Below, piece after piece: positions 43,679-50,597 of a DNA stretch of 64,000 bases. The stretch covers positions 2,170,001 to 2,234,000 of the forward strand of contig CP014773.1 of NCBI GenBank assembly GCA_001596135.1, in the 5' to 3' direction. Each line of letters opens with the position of its first letter. The stretch's first letter is position 1. The notes beneath the pieces are model-generated. The model searched no databases. It saw only the letters and a list, made by a program, of their open reading frames with translations, and had not been told where the DNA came from. The stretch is from Mucilaginibacter sp. PAMC 26640 (lineage in GTDB: Bacteria; Bacteroidota; Bacteroidia; Sphingobacteriales; Sphingobacteriaceae). The position numbers and the translations under genes were made by a program.

Positions 43679-44677
43679 ATGGATCATGTTCCTTTTCTGC
43701 AGGCGGTTTCGGTGAGTAAGTTGTATCCTGGTGTTATGGCATCAGGGGTTAAAGAGATCAGTATCGAGATCCAACCCGGTAAAATAACCGCTATTATTGG
43801 TGAAAGCGGCAGTGGTAAAAGCACCTTACTAAGAATGCTGTATGGGTTACTTTCTCCTAATGAGGGAACGGTTTTTTTTAAAGGTGAGCGTATTTGGGGG
43901 CCGGAGGAAAAGCTGATACCGGGCCATGAGCAAATGAAGATGGTTACGCAGCACACCGACGATTTAAACCTTTTTGCCCGTGTGTGGGACAATGTAGCTG
44001 CTATGCTGCCAAGTACCAACGTAAAGCTGAAGGAAGAAAAAACGGAGGCAGTACTTACCCAGCTGAACATGATGCAAATGGCCTATAAGCGTGTTGCCGA
44101 TCTGAGCGGTGGCGAGAAACAGCGTGTTGCTATTGCCCGTGCTATTATTACCCGCCCGCAGGTGTTATTTTTAGATGAGCCCTTTAACCAGGTGGATACC
44201 TCTTTTAGGGAGGGCCTCCAGCACGATATCCGGCAGATAGTAAAAGAGAGTGGCATCACCGTGGTAATGGTATCGCATGACCCGGCAGAAGTGCTGTCAA
44301 TGGCAGATGAACTGGTGGTGATCCGCAACGGCGAAATTGTAGAGGCCGATCATCCCAAGAAGCTCTATCAACACCCTAAATACTTATATACTGCCGAGCT
44401 GCTGAGCAATTGCAATGTGCTTACGGCAAATGAGGCCGAAATGTGCGGCATATCAACCACCAAAGAGTTTGTAGTGGTGTATCCCGAATGGATCAGATTG
44501 AGTGCATCACCTGATGCGATGATGTGGACGGTTGAGGAGGTATTATTCAAAGGTTTTTACGAGGACCTTATCCTCAGGAACGAGTGTGTACTGCTGCGTG
44601 TGGTAAACGGCGAGAACGACCGCTTTAAACCCGGCGACCAAATTGGCATTAAGATCAAAAAATGGCTGGAATATTAA
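43679..44677 (+). CDS. ABC transporter ATP-binding protein, solitary
   Basis: 332 residues from the ATG at 43679. Walker A GESGSGKST (41-49), Q-loop near VTQHTDD, signature LSGGEKQR (142-149), Walker B VLFLDEPF and H-loop VSHDP. A C-terminal extension of about 100 residues ending VNGENDRFKPGDQIGIKI resembles the regulatory TOBE-like domain of PotA/CysA-type importers. No permease or binding protein lies nearby, so the transported solute is unknown. Confidence 0.87.
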   Translation: MDHVPFLQAVSVSKLYPGVMASGVKEISIEIQPGKITAIIGESGSGKSTLLRMLYGLLSPNEGTVFFKGERIWGPEEKLIPGHEQMKMVTQHTDDLNLFARVWDNVAAMLPSTNVKLKEEKTEAVLTQLNMMQMAYKRVADLSGGEKQRVAIARAIITRPQVLFLDEPFNQVDTSFREGLQHDIRQIVKESGITVVMVSHDPAEVLSMADELVVIRNGEIVEADHPKKLYQHPKYLYTAELLSNCNVLTANEAEMCGISTTKEFVVVYPEWIRLSASPDAMMWTVEEVLFKGFYEDLILRNECVLLRVVNGENDRFKPGDQIGIKIKKWLEY

Positions 44678-44734
44678 AATTTGCCCAAGGTATTGACTAC
44701 ATGTTCCTAATGTAATATCCAGGATTTCGTTTAA

Positions 44735-44824
44735 TGATGGCACCCCCTGCGGACCGGGCTTTTCAGGGCTTCGCTTCGCTGCGGCCCTCCGGGCTAATCC
44801 CTTACAATCCCTCGTGCGGCATCA
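44735..44824 (+). repeat. GC-rich 90-bp intergenic element
   Basis: Bounded by TGATGGCAC (44735) and GTGCGGCATCA (44814-44824), imperfect inverted ends. The interior is G/C-rich (CAGGGCTTCGCTTCGCTGCG, GCCCTCCGGGC) and can fold extensively. No coding potential. Looks like a dispersed repeat. Confidence 0.55.
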
Positions 44825-44904
44825 TGCAGATATTTACCCCATGGAAAAGCAATACCCCTGATCAGCTTATCGAAGGCATCTAATTTAAGGGCGCTGCTGG
44901 TCTG

Positions 44905-45384
44905 TTACCCTTTCTCTTTTTTCCACTGCGCTTTTAAGGTTCGGTAAGGTTCAATGCCTTCTGCAGCCTTCCACTTTTGGTAAAAAATGGCAGCGGCTTT
45001 GGCTTTTTCGTCCTCGCCGGTCCCGCGTTGCAGCTGCTGGTAGTTGTGCGCTTTATCGTACTTTTTGCCGCCTTTGTAATTAGCGTAGCGCCTTGCCCTG
45101 GTATAACCCATCTGCAAATACTTGCGGGCCATATCCATCCCCACAAAATCATCTTGCTTCACAAAATCAAGGAATTGGTTATAGATGGCATCACTGCTTT
45201 CTATGGCGATGGCTTCCGTTTTAAAGCGCCAGTGCCGGCCAATCTCACCTTTGTAAGGCTCGCAGATCAGTACGCCCTGCTCGCCCTTGCCAACGCGGTA
45301 TAGCTCCGGATGAACGCGATAGTTGATGTCCGGCTTCCATGCATATTGGTCAACTTTGAAATTTAAATAGCTGGGTTTATCCAT
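44905..45384 (-). CDS. DUF4385 protein
   Basis: 159 residues, no signal peptide. Recognised by YAWKPDINYRVHPELYRVGK, GEQGVLICEPYKGEIGRHWR, FVKQDDFVGMDMARKYLQMG and the tail YQKWKAAEGIEPYRTLKAQW. Family members are conserved cytoplasmic proteins with no assigned function. Its ATG overlaps the TGA of a short upstream frame (TGATG), hinting at a lost translationally coupled partner. Confidence 0.8.
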   Translation of the reverse strand: MDKPSYLNFKVDQYAWKPDINYRVHPELYRVGKGEQGVLICEPYKGEIGRHWRFKTEAIAIESSDAIYNQFLDFVKQDDFVGMDMARKYLQMGYTRARRYANYKGGKKYDKAHNYQQLQRGTGEDEKAKAAAIFYQKWKAAEGIEPYRTLKAQWKKEKG

Positions 45385-45539
45385 CAGTGATAAACCTTTA
45401 CCGTTCTTAAACTGCTTCTATTGCCGGGTGTCATCAACACCACGTTAGCTATCTCGGTAGCATAATCTTTAATTTCCATTAGCTGATTTTTGTAGGCTGA
45501 CTTATCGTCGGCTTTATACGAGGTTATAGTTCTTCTCTT
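45384..45539 (-). pseudogene. Possible gene remnant coupled to DUF4385
   Basis: A 51-codon open stretch without a good start, ending at a TGA that overlaps the DUF4385 ATG. It reads protein-like (YKADDKSAYKNQLMEIKDYA, then TEIANVVLMTPGNRSSLRTV) but I do not recognise it. The rest of 45540-46052 shows no convincing gene, only a Crp/Fnr-type operator before the cupin gene. Confidence 0.3.
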
Positions 45540-45984
45540 TCAGGCAAAATAACAATCTGAACACGTAATAGTTTATCCCTGTCTTTGTGTTACGTTCGCG
45601 CCCGCAACAATGGAAACACTGTAAACGCCTCTGAACAGCCCGAACACCCCCGAACATACCCGATTTTGGGACGATGAAAAAGAATAGTTTGAAATTGAAC
45701 GGCAATTGTTAAAGGTTGTCTAAGTCCCAGCGCTTATTTAAAAGGCCGCAACGCGTAGCCAGTTTGTTGTATATAGACTATATCGAAAATATCAGCCTCA
45801 AAATATGTCAGGCGATACTGTGCTTAGCATTCAATTTTCACGAAAGCACCAATTTGAACCAGGCGCAATCACAAGTAGCGCTAAAGTATAACGTGGCGAT
45901 GAAATTGTCTACGAGGCGCTTTGCCAACCTTTTTGATCCGATAGCATGTGGTCATTACCAAAAATCGCCCATAACCGCCTTTTC

Positions 45985-46002
45985 TTTGTGATCTAAATCA
46001 AA
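45985..46002 (+). promoter_or_regulatory. Crp/Fnr-type operator before the cupin gene
   Basis: TTTGTGATCTAAATCAAA, that is GTGAT-N4-ATCAA, a hybrid of CRP (TGTGA) and FNR (TTGAT) half sites. TTACTTTG at 46025-46032 follows with TTTG 28 bases after the dyad, so its centre falls near -40 of the predicted start, as in class II activation. Nearly identical to the site at 47916. Confidence 0.7.
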
Positions 46003-46052
46003 TGATAGCAGACTGGCTCTGCCGTTACTTTGTGTAATAAATACAAGGTATC

Positions 46053-46529
46053 ATGAACAGTAAAAACCACTTAAAAGAGAACCGTGAGCAGCTCATGGTT
46101 CTATCTATCCTTATTTCCGTGTTAGTTCCCAGATCTGCAACCAATAACAGATATGCTGTTTGGGAAGAAACCGTTCCGCCGCTGGCTGGGCCACCACCGC
46201 ATTCGCATACCGACGAAGAAGTTTTTTATGTGCTGCACGGCGAATTTGAATTTATGTTAAATGGTGCGCTGATACCAGCTTTACCAGGCAGTGTAATTCA
46301 TATCCCGTCAAACGATCTGCACACGTATAAAAATACCGGCAACAAAACAGGCAAACTATTGACATTAGCCACGCCAGGGTTGCTTGTTGATTATTTTCAT
46401 GTAATTGGGCAACCGGTAAGATCGGTTAATGATATTCCTGACTTGAATATCCAACCAGATGTTTCGAAAATAGACCCGGGAAAAGCCTTCGCATTTGCAG
46501 CTAACTATGGAGTGACTTTTCATCTGTAA
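46053..46529 (+). CDS. Cupin-domain protein
   Basis: 158 residues; small beta-barrel with metal ligands in PPPHSHTDEEVFYVLHGEFE (H50, H52, E56) and a second-motif histidine in NDLHTYKN. No signal peptide. Cupins of this form include dioxygenases and binding proteins; the substrate is not evident. The Crp/Fnr-type operator upstream suggests control by redox or a cyclic-nucleotide-type regulator. Confidence 0.8.
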   Translation: MNSKNHLKENREQLMVLSILISVLVPRSATNNRYAVWEETVPPLAGPPPHSHTDEEVFYVLHGEFEFMLNGALIPALPGSVIHIPSNDLHTYKNTGNKTGKLLTLATPGLLVDYFHVIGQPVRSVNDIPDLNIQPDVSKIDPGKAFAFAANYGVTFHL

Positions 46530-46558
46530 TTCTTAAATTAGTCAGCAATTCAAAAACC

Positions 46559-46996
46559 GTGATCGCAATTCAAAAATTCAGGAATGAAGCTGGTGTTATT
46601 TATGCAACATTAGTTTATCAACCAGTAAAAAACTATTTGCTGATGCGTTGGATCGGCAATTCCTCGGAAGACGAAGTGAAAAGAGCTTCGATGGGGATGA
46701 TGCAGTGGCAAAAAAATGAAGGACAAGCCAAAAAATGCCGCTTTCACGTTCATGATACCAAAGAGATGCAAGGTGCCTGGATTGGTGTTGTAGATTGGAT
46801 CCGGGACGAAATGTGGCCCTTTTGTTACCAATGCGGTTTAAGATATAATATCAGCGTTACCTCGCCCGATCTATTCTCAAAAATGTCGTCTATCGCGCTT
46901 AAAAAACAAAATTCGAACCAAGTGACTACGGTGCTTTTTGAAACCCTGCCTGCTGCAGAAAGCTGGCTTACTGAAAAGTACAAGTCATTGAATTAG
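46559..46996 (+). CDS. Conserved hypothetical protein, STAS-like
   Basis: 145 residues from a GTG at 46559, 29 bases after the cupin gene, probably the same transcript. No membrane segment. The pattern YATLVYQPVKNYLLMRWIGN, a central helix ending MMQWQKN, and a C-terminal ETLPAAESWLTEKYKSL matches small cytosolic proteins in Bacteroidota resembling SpoIIAA/STAS folds. Function unknown; the fold assignment is a guess. Confidence 0.5.
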   Translation: MIAIQKFRNEAGVIYATLVYQPVKNYLLMRWIGNSSEDEVKRASMGMMQWQKNEGQAKKCRFHVHDTKEMQGAWIGVVDWIRDEMWPFCYQCGLRYNISVTSPDLFSKMSSIALKKQNSNQVTTVLFETLPAAESWLTEKYKSLN

Positions 46997-47340
46997 CCCG
47001 GATATTTGGCACCCGGAATGCCCAAAAAAGTCTGCAGTCTTGTTATCCTTAAAACAAATTTAAAATTAGTCATGATTTGTTGGTCAGGACAAGCACAGCA
47101 AGCAGTATCAAACGCTTCCCATTTGTAATCAGCGCAATTTGCTGATCTCTCAGTGACGGCGATTGCCCGTATAATGTTGTGGATGCCGAAACTAAATATG
47201 CGGGTAACACCATCATCATGCCGTGTTTTATTTCTGTATGTTGGTAGGTCGGAAGTTTAGATTGGCAGCAGCCTCTGATAAGCTAAGTATATAATTGCTT
47301 GATATTGTAACGTTTATCTGCATTTTGTCGTCTTATTGAG
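46997..47340. other. Intergenic region with a possible small reverse ORF
   Basis: 344 bases. On the minus strand a 49-codon frame from 47219 to 47070 (MMMVLPAYLVSASTTLYGQS ... ILLAVLVLTNKS) has a hydrophobic end and reads protein-like, continuing upstream without a start for about 20 codons. It could be the tail of a lost membrane protein. No promoter for the regulator at 47341 was identified. Confidence 0.3.
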
Positions 47341-47907
47341 ATGAGAGTGCTCTACAATATCGAACGGCTCATCAACCCATCGCCTGAGGAAAGACAAGCG
47401 CTGGAGGCATTGGTAAGTATCCGGCAACTGGAAAAAAATGAACATTTTTTAAATGAAGGAGATTTTTGTGAATCTATCGCATTTATTGAAAAAGGGAGTA
47501 TCCGTTATTACTACCAACTGGAGGACCGGCAGGTATGTAAGGGTTTCCTGCTGGAAAACGGTTTGGTTTGTTCCTTTGGCAGCTTGTTTTCACAGGAGCC
47601 CTCTACCATTTACATCCAGGCAATGGAAGAAACCGAGCTTGTGGAACTGAATTACCGCGCAGTGGAGGAGTTGTGCATTAAATACCCGGTGTGGAATAAG
47701 CTGGCGCGCATCATTATTCAGGAGCAGGTAATCCATGCAGAAAAACGCGAAAGCGGGTTTTTGAAAGATTCCCCAGAAACGCGCTTCCACACGCTGATAG
47801 CGGAACATCCCACTATTTTTAAGCGCGTACCGCTGCAATATATTGCCAGTTATTTGGGCATGAGCCGCGAAACGCTTAGTAGATACCGTCATAAATTGAA
47901 CAAGTAA
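47341..47907 (+). CDS. Crp/Fnr-family transcription regulator
   Basis: 188 residues. cNMP-type barrel with FLNEGDFCESIAFIEKGSIR and SLFSQEPSTIYIQAMEETEL, then HTH PLQYIASYLGMSRETLSRYR. No Fnr-type cysteine cluster. Second regulator of this family in the window. Operators of the GTGAT-N4-ATCAA type lie just after this gene and before the cupin gene 1.3 kb upstream. Confidence 0.88.
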   Translation: MRVLYNIERLINPSPEERQALEALVSIRQLEKNEHFLNEGDFCESIAFIEKGSIRYYYQLEDRQVCKGFLLENGLVCSFGSLFSQEPSTIYIQAMEETELVELNYRAVEELCIKYPVWNKLARIIIQEQVIHAEKRESGFLKDSPETRFHTLIAEHPTIFKRVPLQYIASYLGMSRETLSRYRHKLNK

Positions 47908-47915
47908 GAGTTGCT

Positions 47916-47933
47916 TTTGTGATTTAAATCAAA
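47916..47933 (+). promoter_or_regulatory. Crp/Fnr-type operator before the broken lipoprotein gene
   Basis: TTTGTGATTTAAATCAAA differs from the cupin site by one base. The dyad GTGAT-TTAA-ATCAA ends at 47932 and TTTG follows at 47960-47963, again 28 bases later, the same geometry as at 45985. It starts nine bases after the regulator gene stops. Confidence 0.7.
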
Positions 47934-48071
47934 TAGAAAACCAGTAGTGGCTAACGTTCTTTGCATGATTAATCAACACCGGCAAGAGTGGTAAAATTAA
48001 AACGTAAACCAATAAAATGCGATGATGCAGGTGTTTGAAAAGAATAAATTTTATACGTAATTATTAAAAAA

Positions 48072-48740
48072 ATGAAAACAAACCTAACCTTTGCGCTATG
48101 CGCAATTTTATTACTGTGCGCTTGTAAAAAATAAAAAAGCGACTACAAAGCTCCATTAATTCAAGTAATTCCAGAGCAGGAGACGATCCAGCCTGTGGAT
48201 GGTACAACGGCCACTAAGAATAGTATTGTTTATACCCAAATTAATCAGCAGTTATCTTACAACAAATTCATAACCATTGATGCCGACCACAATGGAAAGA
48301 ATGATTTTTACTTCACCAGCGTTTTAATTGGGCAGGATAATCAGTCGCATTTGTTTTTAATGGCGAGCCCGGTTTCAGCAAGCGGGGCCAAATTGTTACT
48401 GGATGTTAGCCAGGAACTGGTGGTTGGTTTTTGGGGAAAACCCGTAGATGCTGATATGCAGATAGGGGCTGCCGAGCCGGCCAACACCAGCTGGAGCAAC
48501 TATTTAACAAAGGGAATGATGCTGGATGTGATAGAAAATAGCCAGCAAGGGGATTTGTATGACGGGCCTTGGGTAGCCAAAGCCGATAAATACCTGGCTA
48601 TGCAAATTATTATCAGCGGTAAAGTTCATTACGGATGGATCCATTTTACCCATAACGTAAATGAAAAGCGCATGATGATACTTGGCTTTGCTTACAATGA
48701 TGTAGCTGGAGCAGCAATCAAGGCGGGGCAGACGCAGTAA
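48072..48740 (+). pseudogene. Lipoprotein gene with a stop after the lipobox
   Basis: The ATG at 48072 gives a lipoprotein signal MKTNLTFALCAILLLCACKK, then TAA (48132-48134), and the same frame continues KSDYKAPLIQVIPEQETIQP through to 48740. The downstream 200 residues look folded and secreted (FITIDADHNGKNDFYFTSVL, KVHYGWIHFTHN). I do not recognise the family. One base change (TAA to AAA or GAA) would restore a full gene, so either recent inactivation or a sequencing error. Confidence 0.7.
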
Positions 48741-48936
48741 TAACGCAAATAGGAGATACAGAGCCACAGTAATTTTTCCTGTTTTAATGGATTAATTGCA
48801 AAAGCAAATTAGGTTACGAATGTGATCGATATAACACTTATCACATTTGTAACCTAATTAAACTAGAATAAAGATTTTAAAGTAAGCTGCCTTAGATAGC
48901 AGATCAGGTTTTCTCTTTCCTAGTAGCGCAAAATTG

Positions 48937-49464
48937 TTAGATCGTAATTATACCATCTCTATAATTTTTAATTACCGTAAACAGCTCCGGCGCTTCAAGA
49001 TCGAGGGCGGATGCCGTTAGGTGAACTTCTAAATTTCCGTTGTCATCTTCTGCGCCATCTGTCAGCAATTTAGAAAGCTTTTTGCGAATAATCGGGATGT
49101 ATTTTTCCGGCTTATCTATTGTTAGTGTGATCAAGGTATCACCCCCTACTTTATTGAGAGTCATATCTGCAATGTCCTCCCAACGCATCAGCCCTGCGGC
49201 TTTACTCACCGCGGTAACTTTTGCAATTATGCCTTCGTTATTAAGTATAATTAGCGCAGACTTATCTGTCAGGGAGATGAACATTTTGGTAATAACGATC
49301 GCCAGGATCAATCCAAATAAACCCGAAGCTGCGGCTAATTTAGCACTGAAAACGTCGCCAAATGCACCGATGCTGTATAAAAACAATAATACAAGTACCA
49401 CCAATATTCCAGCGCATGCTAAGATCAGCTTGACTGACTTTTTTTTATTTCTGTAAAATTCCAT
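48937..49464 (-). CDS. STM3941-like membrane protein
   Basis: 175 residues from the ATG at 49464 (a TTG two codons upstream is less likely). N-terminal basic patch FYRNKKKSVK, two membrane helices (about 12-32 and 40-64), then a soluble domain with ALIILNNEGIIAKVTAVSKA and GLMRWEDIADM, the pattern of STM3941-type proteins. Function unknown. Twenty-eight bases downstream of the lipoprotein gene at 49493 on the same strand. Confidence 0.65.
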   Translation of the reverse strand: MEFYRNKKKSVKLILACAGILVVLVLLFLYSIGAFGDVFSAKLAAASGLFGLILAIVITKMFISLTDKSALIILNNEGIIAKVTAVSKAAGLMRWEDIADMTLNKVGGDTLITLTIDKPEKYIPIIRKKLSKLLTDGAEDDNGNLEVHLTASALDLEAPELFTVIKNYRDGIITI

Positions 49465-49492
49465 GACCAATTTTGAGGTTTGAAACCGGAAT

Positions 49493-50044
49493 TTAATTCC
49501 AGGTTACATTTAGGTTATTGTCTTTAGCGAACGCTTTGCCCTTGGAGAGCAACGCAGCATAGTGCTTTTCAAACTGCGCACTATATTTTTCCTCAATCGA
49601 TCTGATGATCTCATCTTTTTGCGCTTGCGAAGCTTTTGCATCGCACAACTTTGCATATGCAGTATACTCATTTTGATATACTGGAATCACAAACTCGTAG
49701 AGTGCCACTGACTGTTCTTTGATAGCTTTTCTGTGATCATCATTTGCAGTTAGCGCTTTGATATCTTTAAGCGCTTTTTCCATAAATAATATATTATTCT
49801 TCACATAGATGGAGGCTTCATCGCCCTTTTTTTTACTCGAAGGAATGTCCGGGAATTCAGTTGTTTCATCATTGATGTGTTTTGCTAATTTAGGTGTTCC
49901 GAAATCTACTATCGTATTGGTATTTAAAACAGCCACGTCAAAAAACTTGTCTGCAGGTTCCGAACAGGATTGCATCAATAAAGAGCATGTTAAAAGCAGT
50001 GCCAAGGAAAATTTACTGGAAGTGGTGTTAAAAATACTTGTCAT
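49493..50044 (-). CDS. Putative lipoprotein, unknown function
   Basis: 183 residues from the ATG at 50044. Signal peptide with lipobox SLLMQSC, then a mostly helical, charged domain (PSSKKKGDEASIYVKNNILF, MEKALKDIKALTANDDHRKA). Family not recognised. Probably co-transcribed with the STM3941-like gene. Confidence 0.6.
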   Translation of the reverse strand: MTSIFNTTSSKFSLALLLTCSLLMQSCSEPADKFFDVAVLNTNTIVDFGTPKLAKHINDETTEFPDIPSSKKKGDEASIYVKNNILFMEKALKDIKALTANDDHRKAIKEQSVALYEFVIPVYQNEYTAYAKLCDAKASQAQKDEIIRSIEEKYSAQFEKHYAALLSKGKAFAKDNNLNVTWN

Positions 50045-50597
50045 GTAATTAAGTGGTTGATTCAATTGTTTCTAAACTTGATTGGATGATTATGCCTGCA
50101 TTTTGCAGAGATTGAAAGAACGAACCGGTCCTCATTGTTAGCAGGGACGGCATCAGTTAGCACAGCGTTATATTTACATCGTGTTCTCCGAGGCCTACGA
50201 TTTGAAATTATAACTCTTGACCTTCAGTAAAGCTGAAACCGTATTGCCTTTTGCACGATAGCGTTCAGTATCGATTTAAAAACGCCAACGTCCCTAAATT
50301 TCTGTTTGGTAAGGTAGCAGCAGCTATATTGAGCTGAATTTTTACACCTTATCATCAACAATTAGCCAAAGGCTGGTAAAGGTGGTTGCTATGTGCAACG
50401 CTTTATAGCAGATATGGTTTTACCTGATTCCCTTATCCGCCCGCCCTTTATTGGAAAGGGCCAATCATTTGCCGCTACTCAGCCAATTTTATCAGTTAAA
50501 TTCTTTCAATTTCAATTTGGTACTTATACCCACGTAATGCATAACAGATTCAATTGATCAAATGCATTACAAACTAATATCTTTACTAGATAAAATT
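50045..50597. other. Long non-coding region before the GH106 gene
   Basis: About 550 bases with no plausible open frame on either strand, no tRNA and no long repeat. A TCAATTTG at about 50514 is one mismatch from a -7 box and could serve the glycosidase gene. Otherwise nothing seen. Confidence 0.5.

Noticed and set aside
45514..45991. Two short frames (minus 45514-45705, plus 45716-45991)
   Set aside because: No recognisable motifs, no promoter or start context; composition looks random.
47453..47650. Alternative frame inside the second Crp/Fnr gene
   Set aside because: Lies entirely within a well-supported regulator gene.
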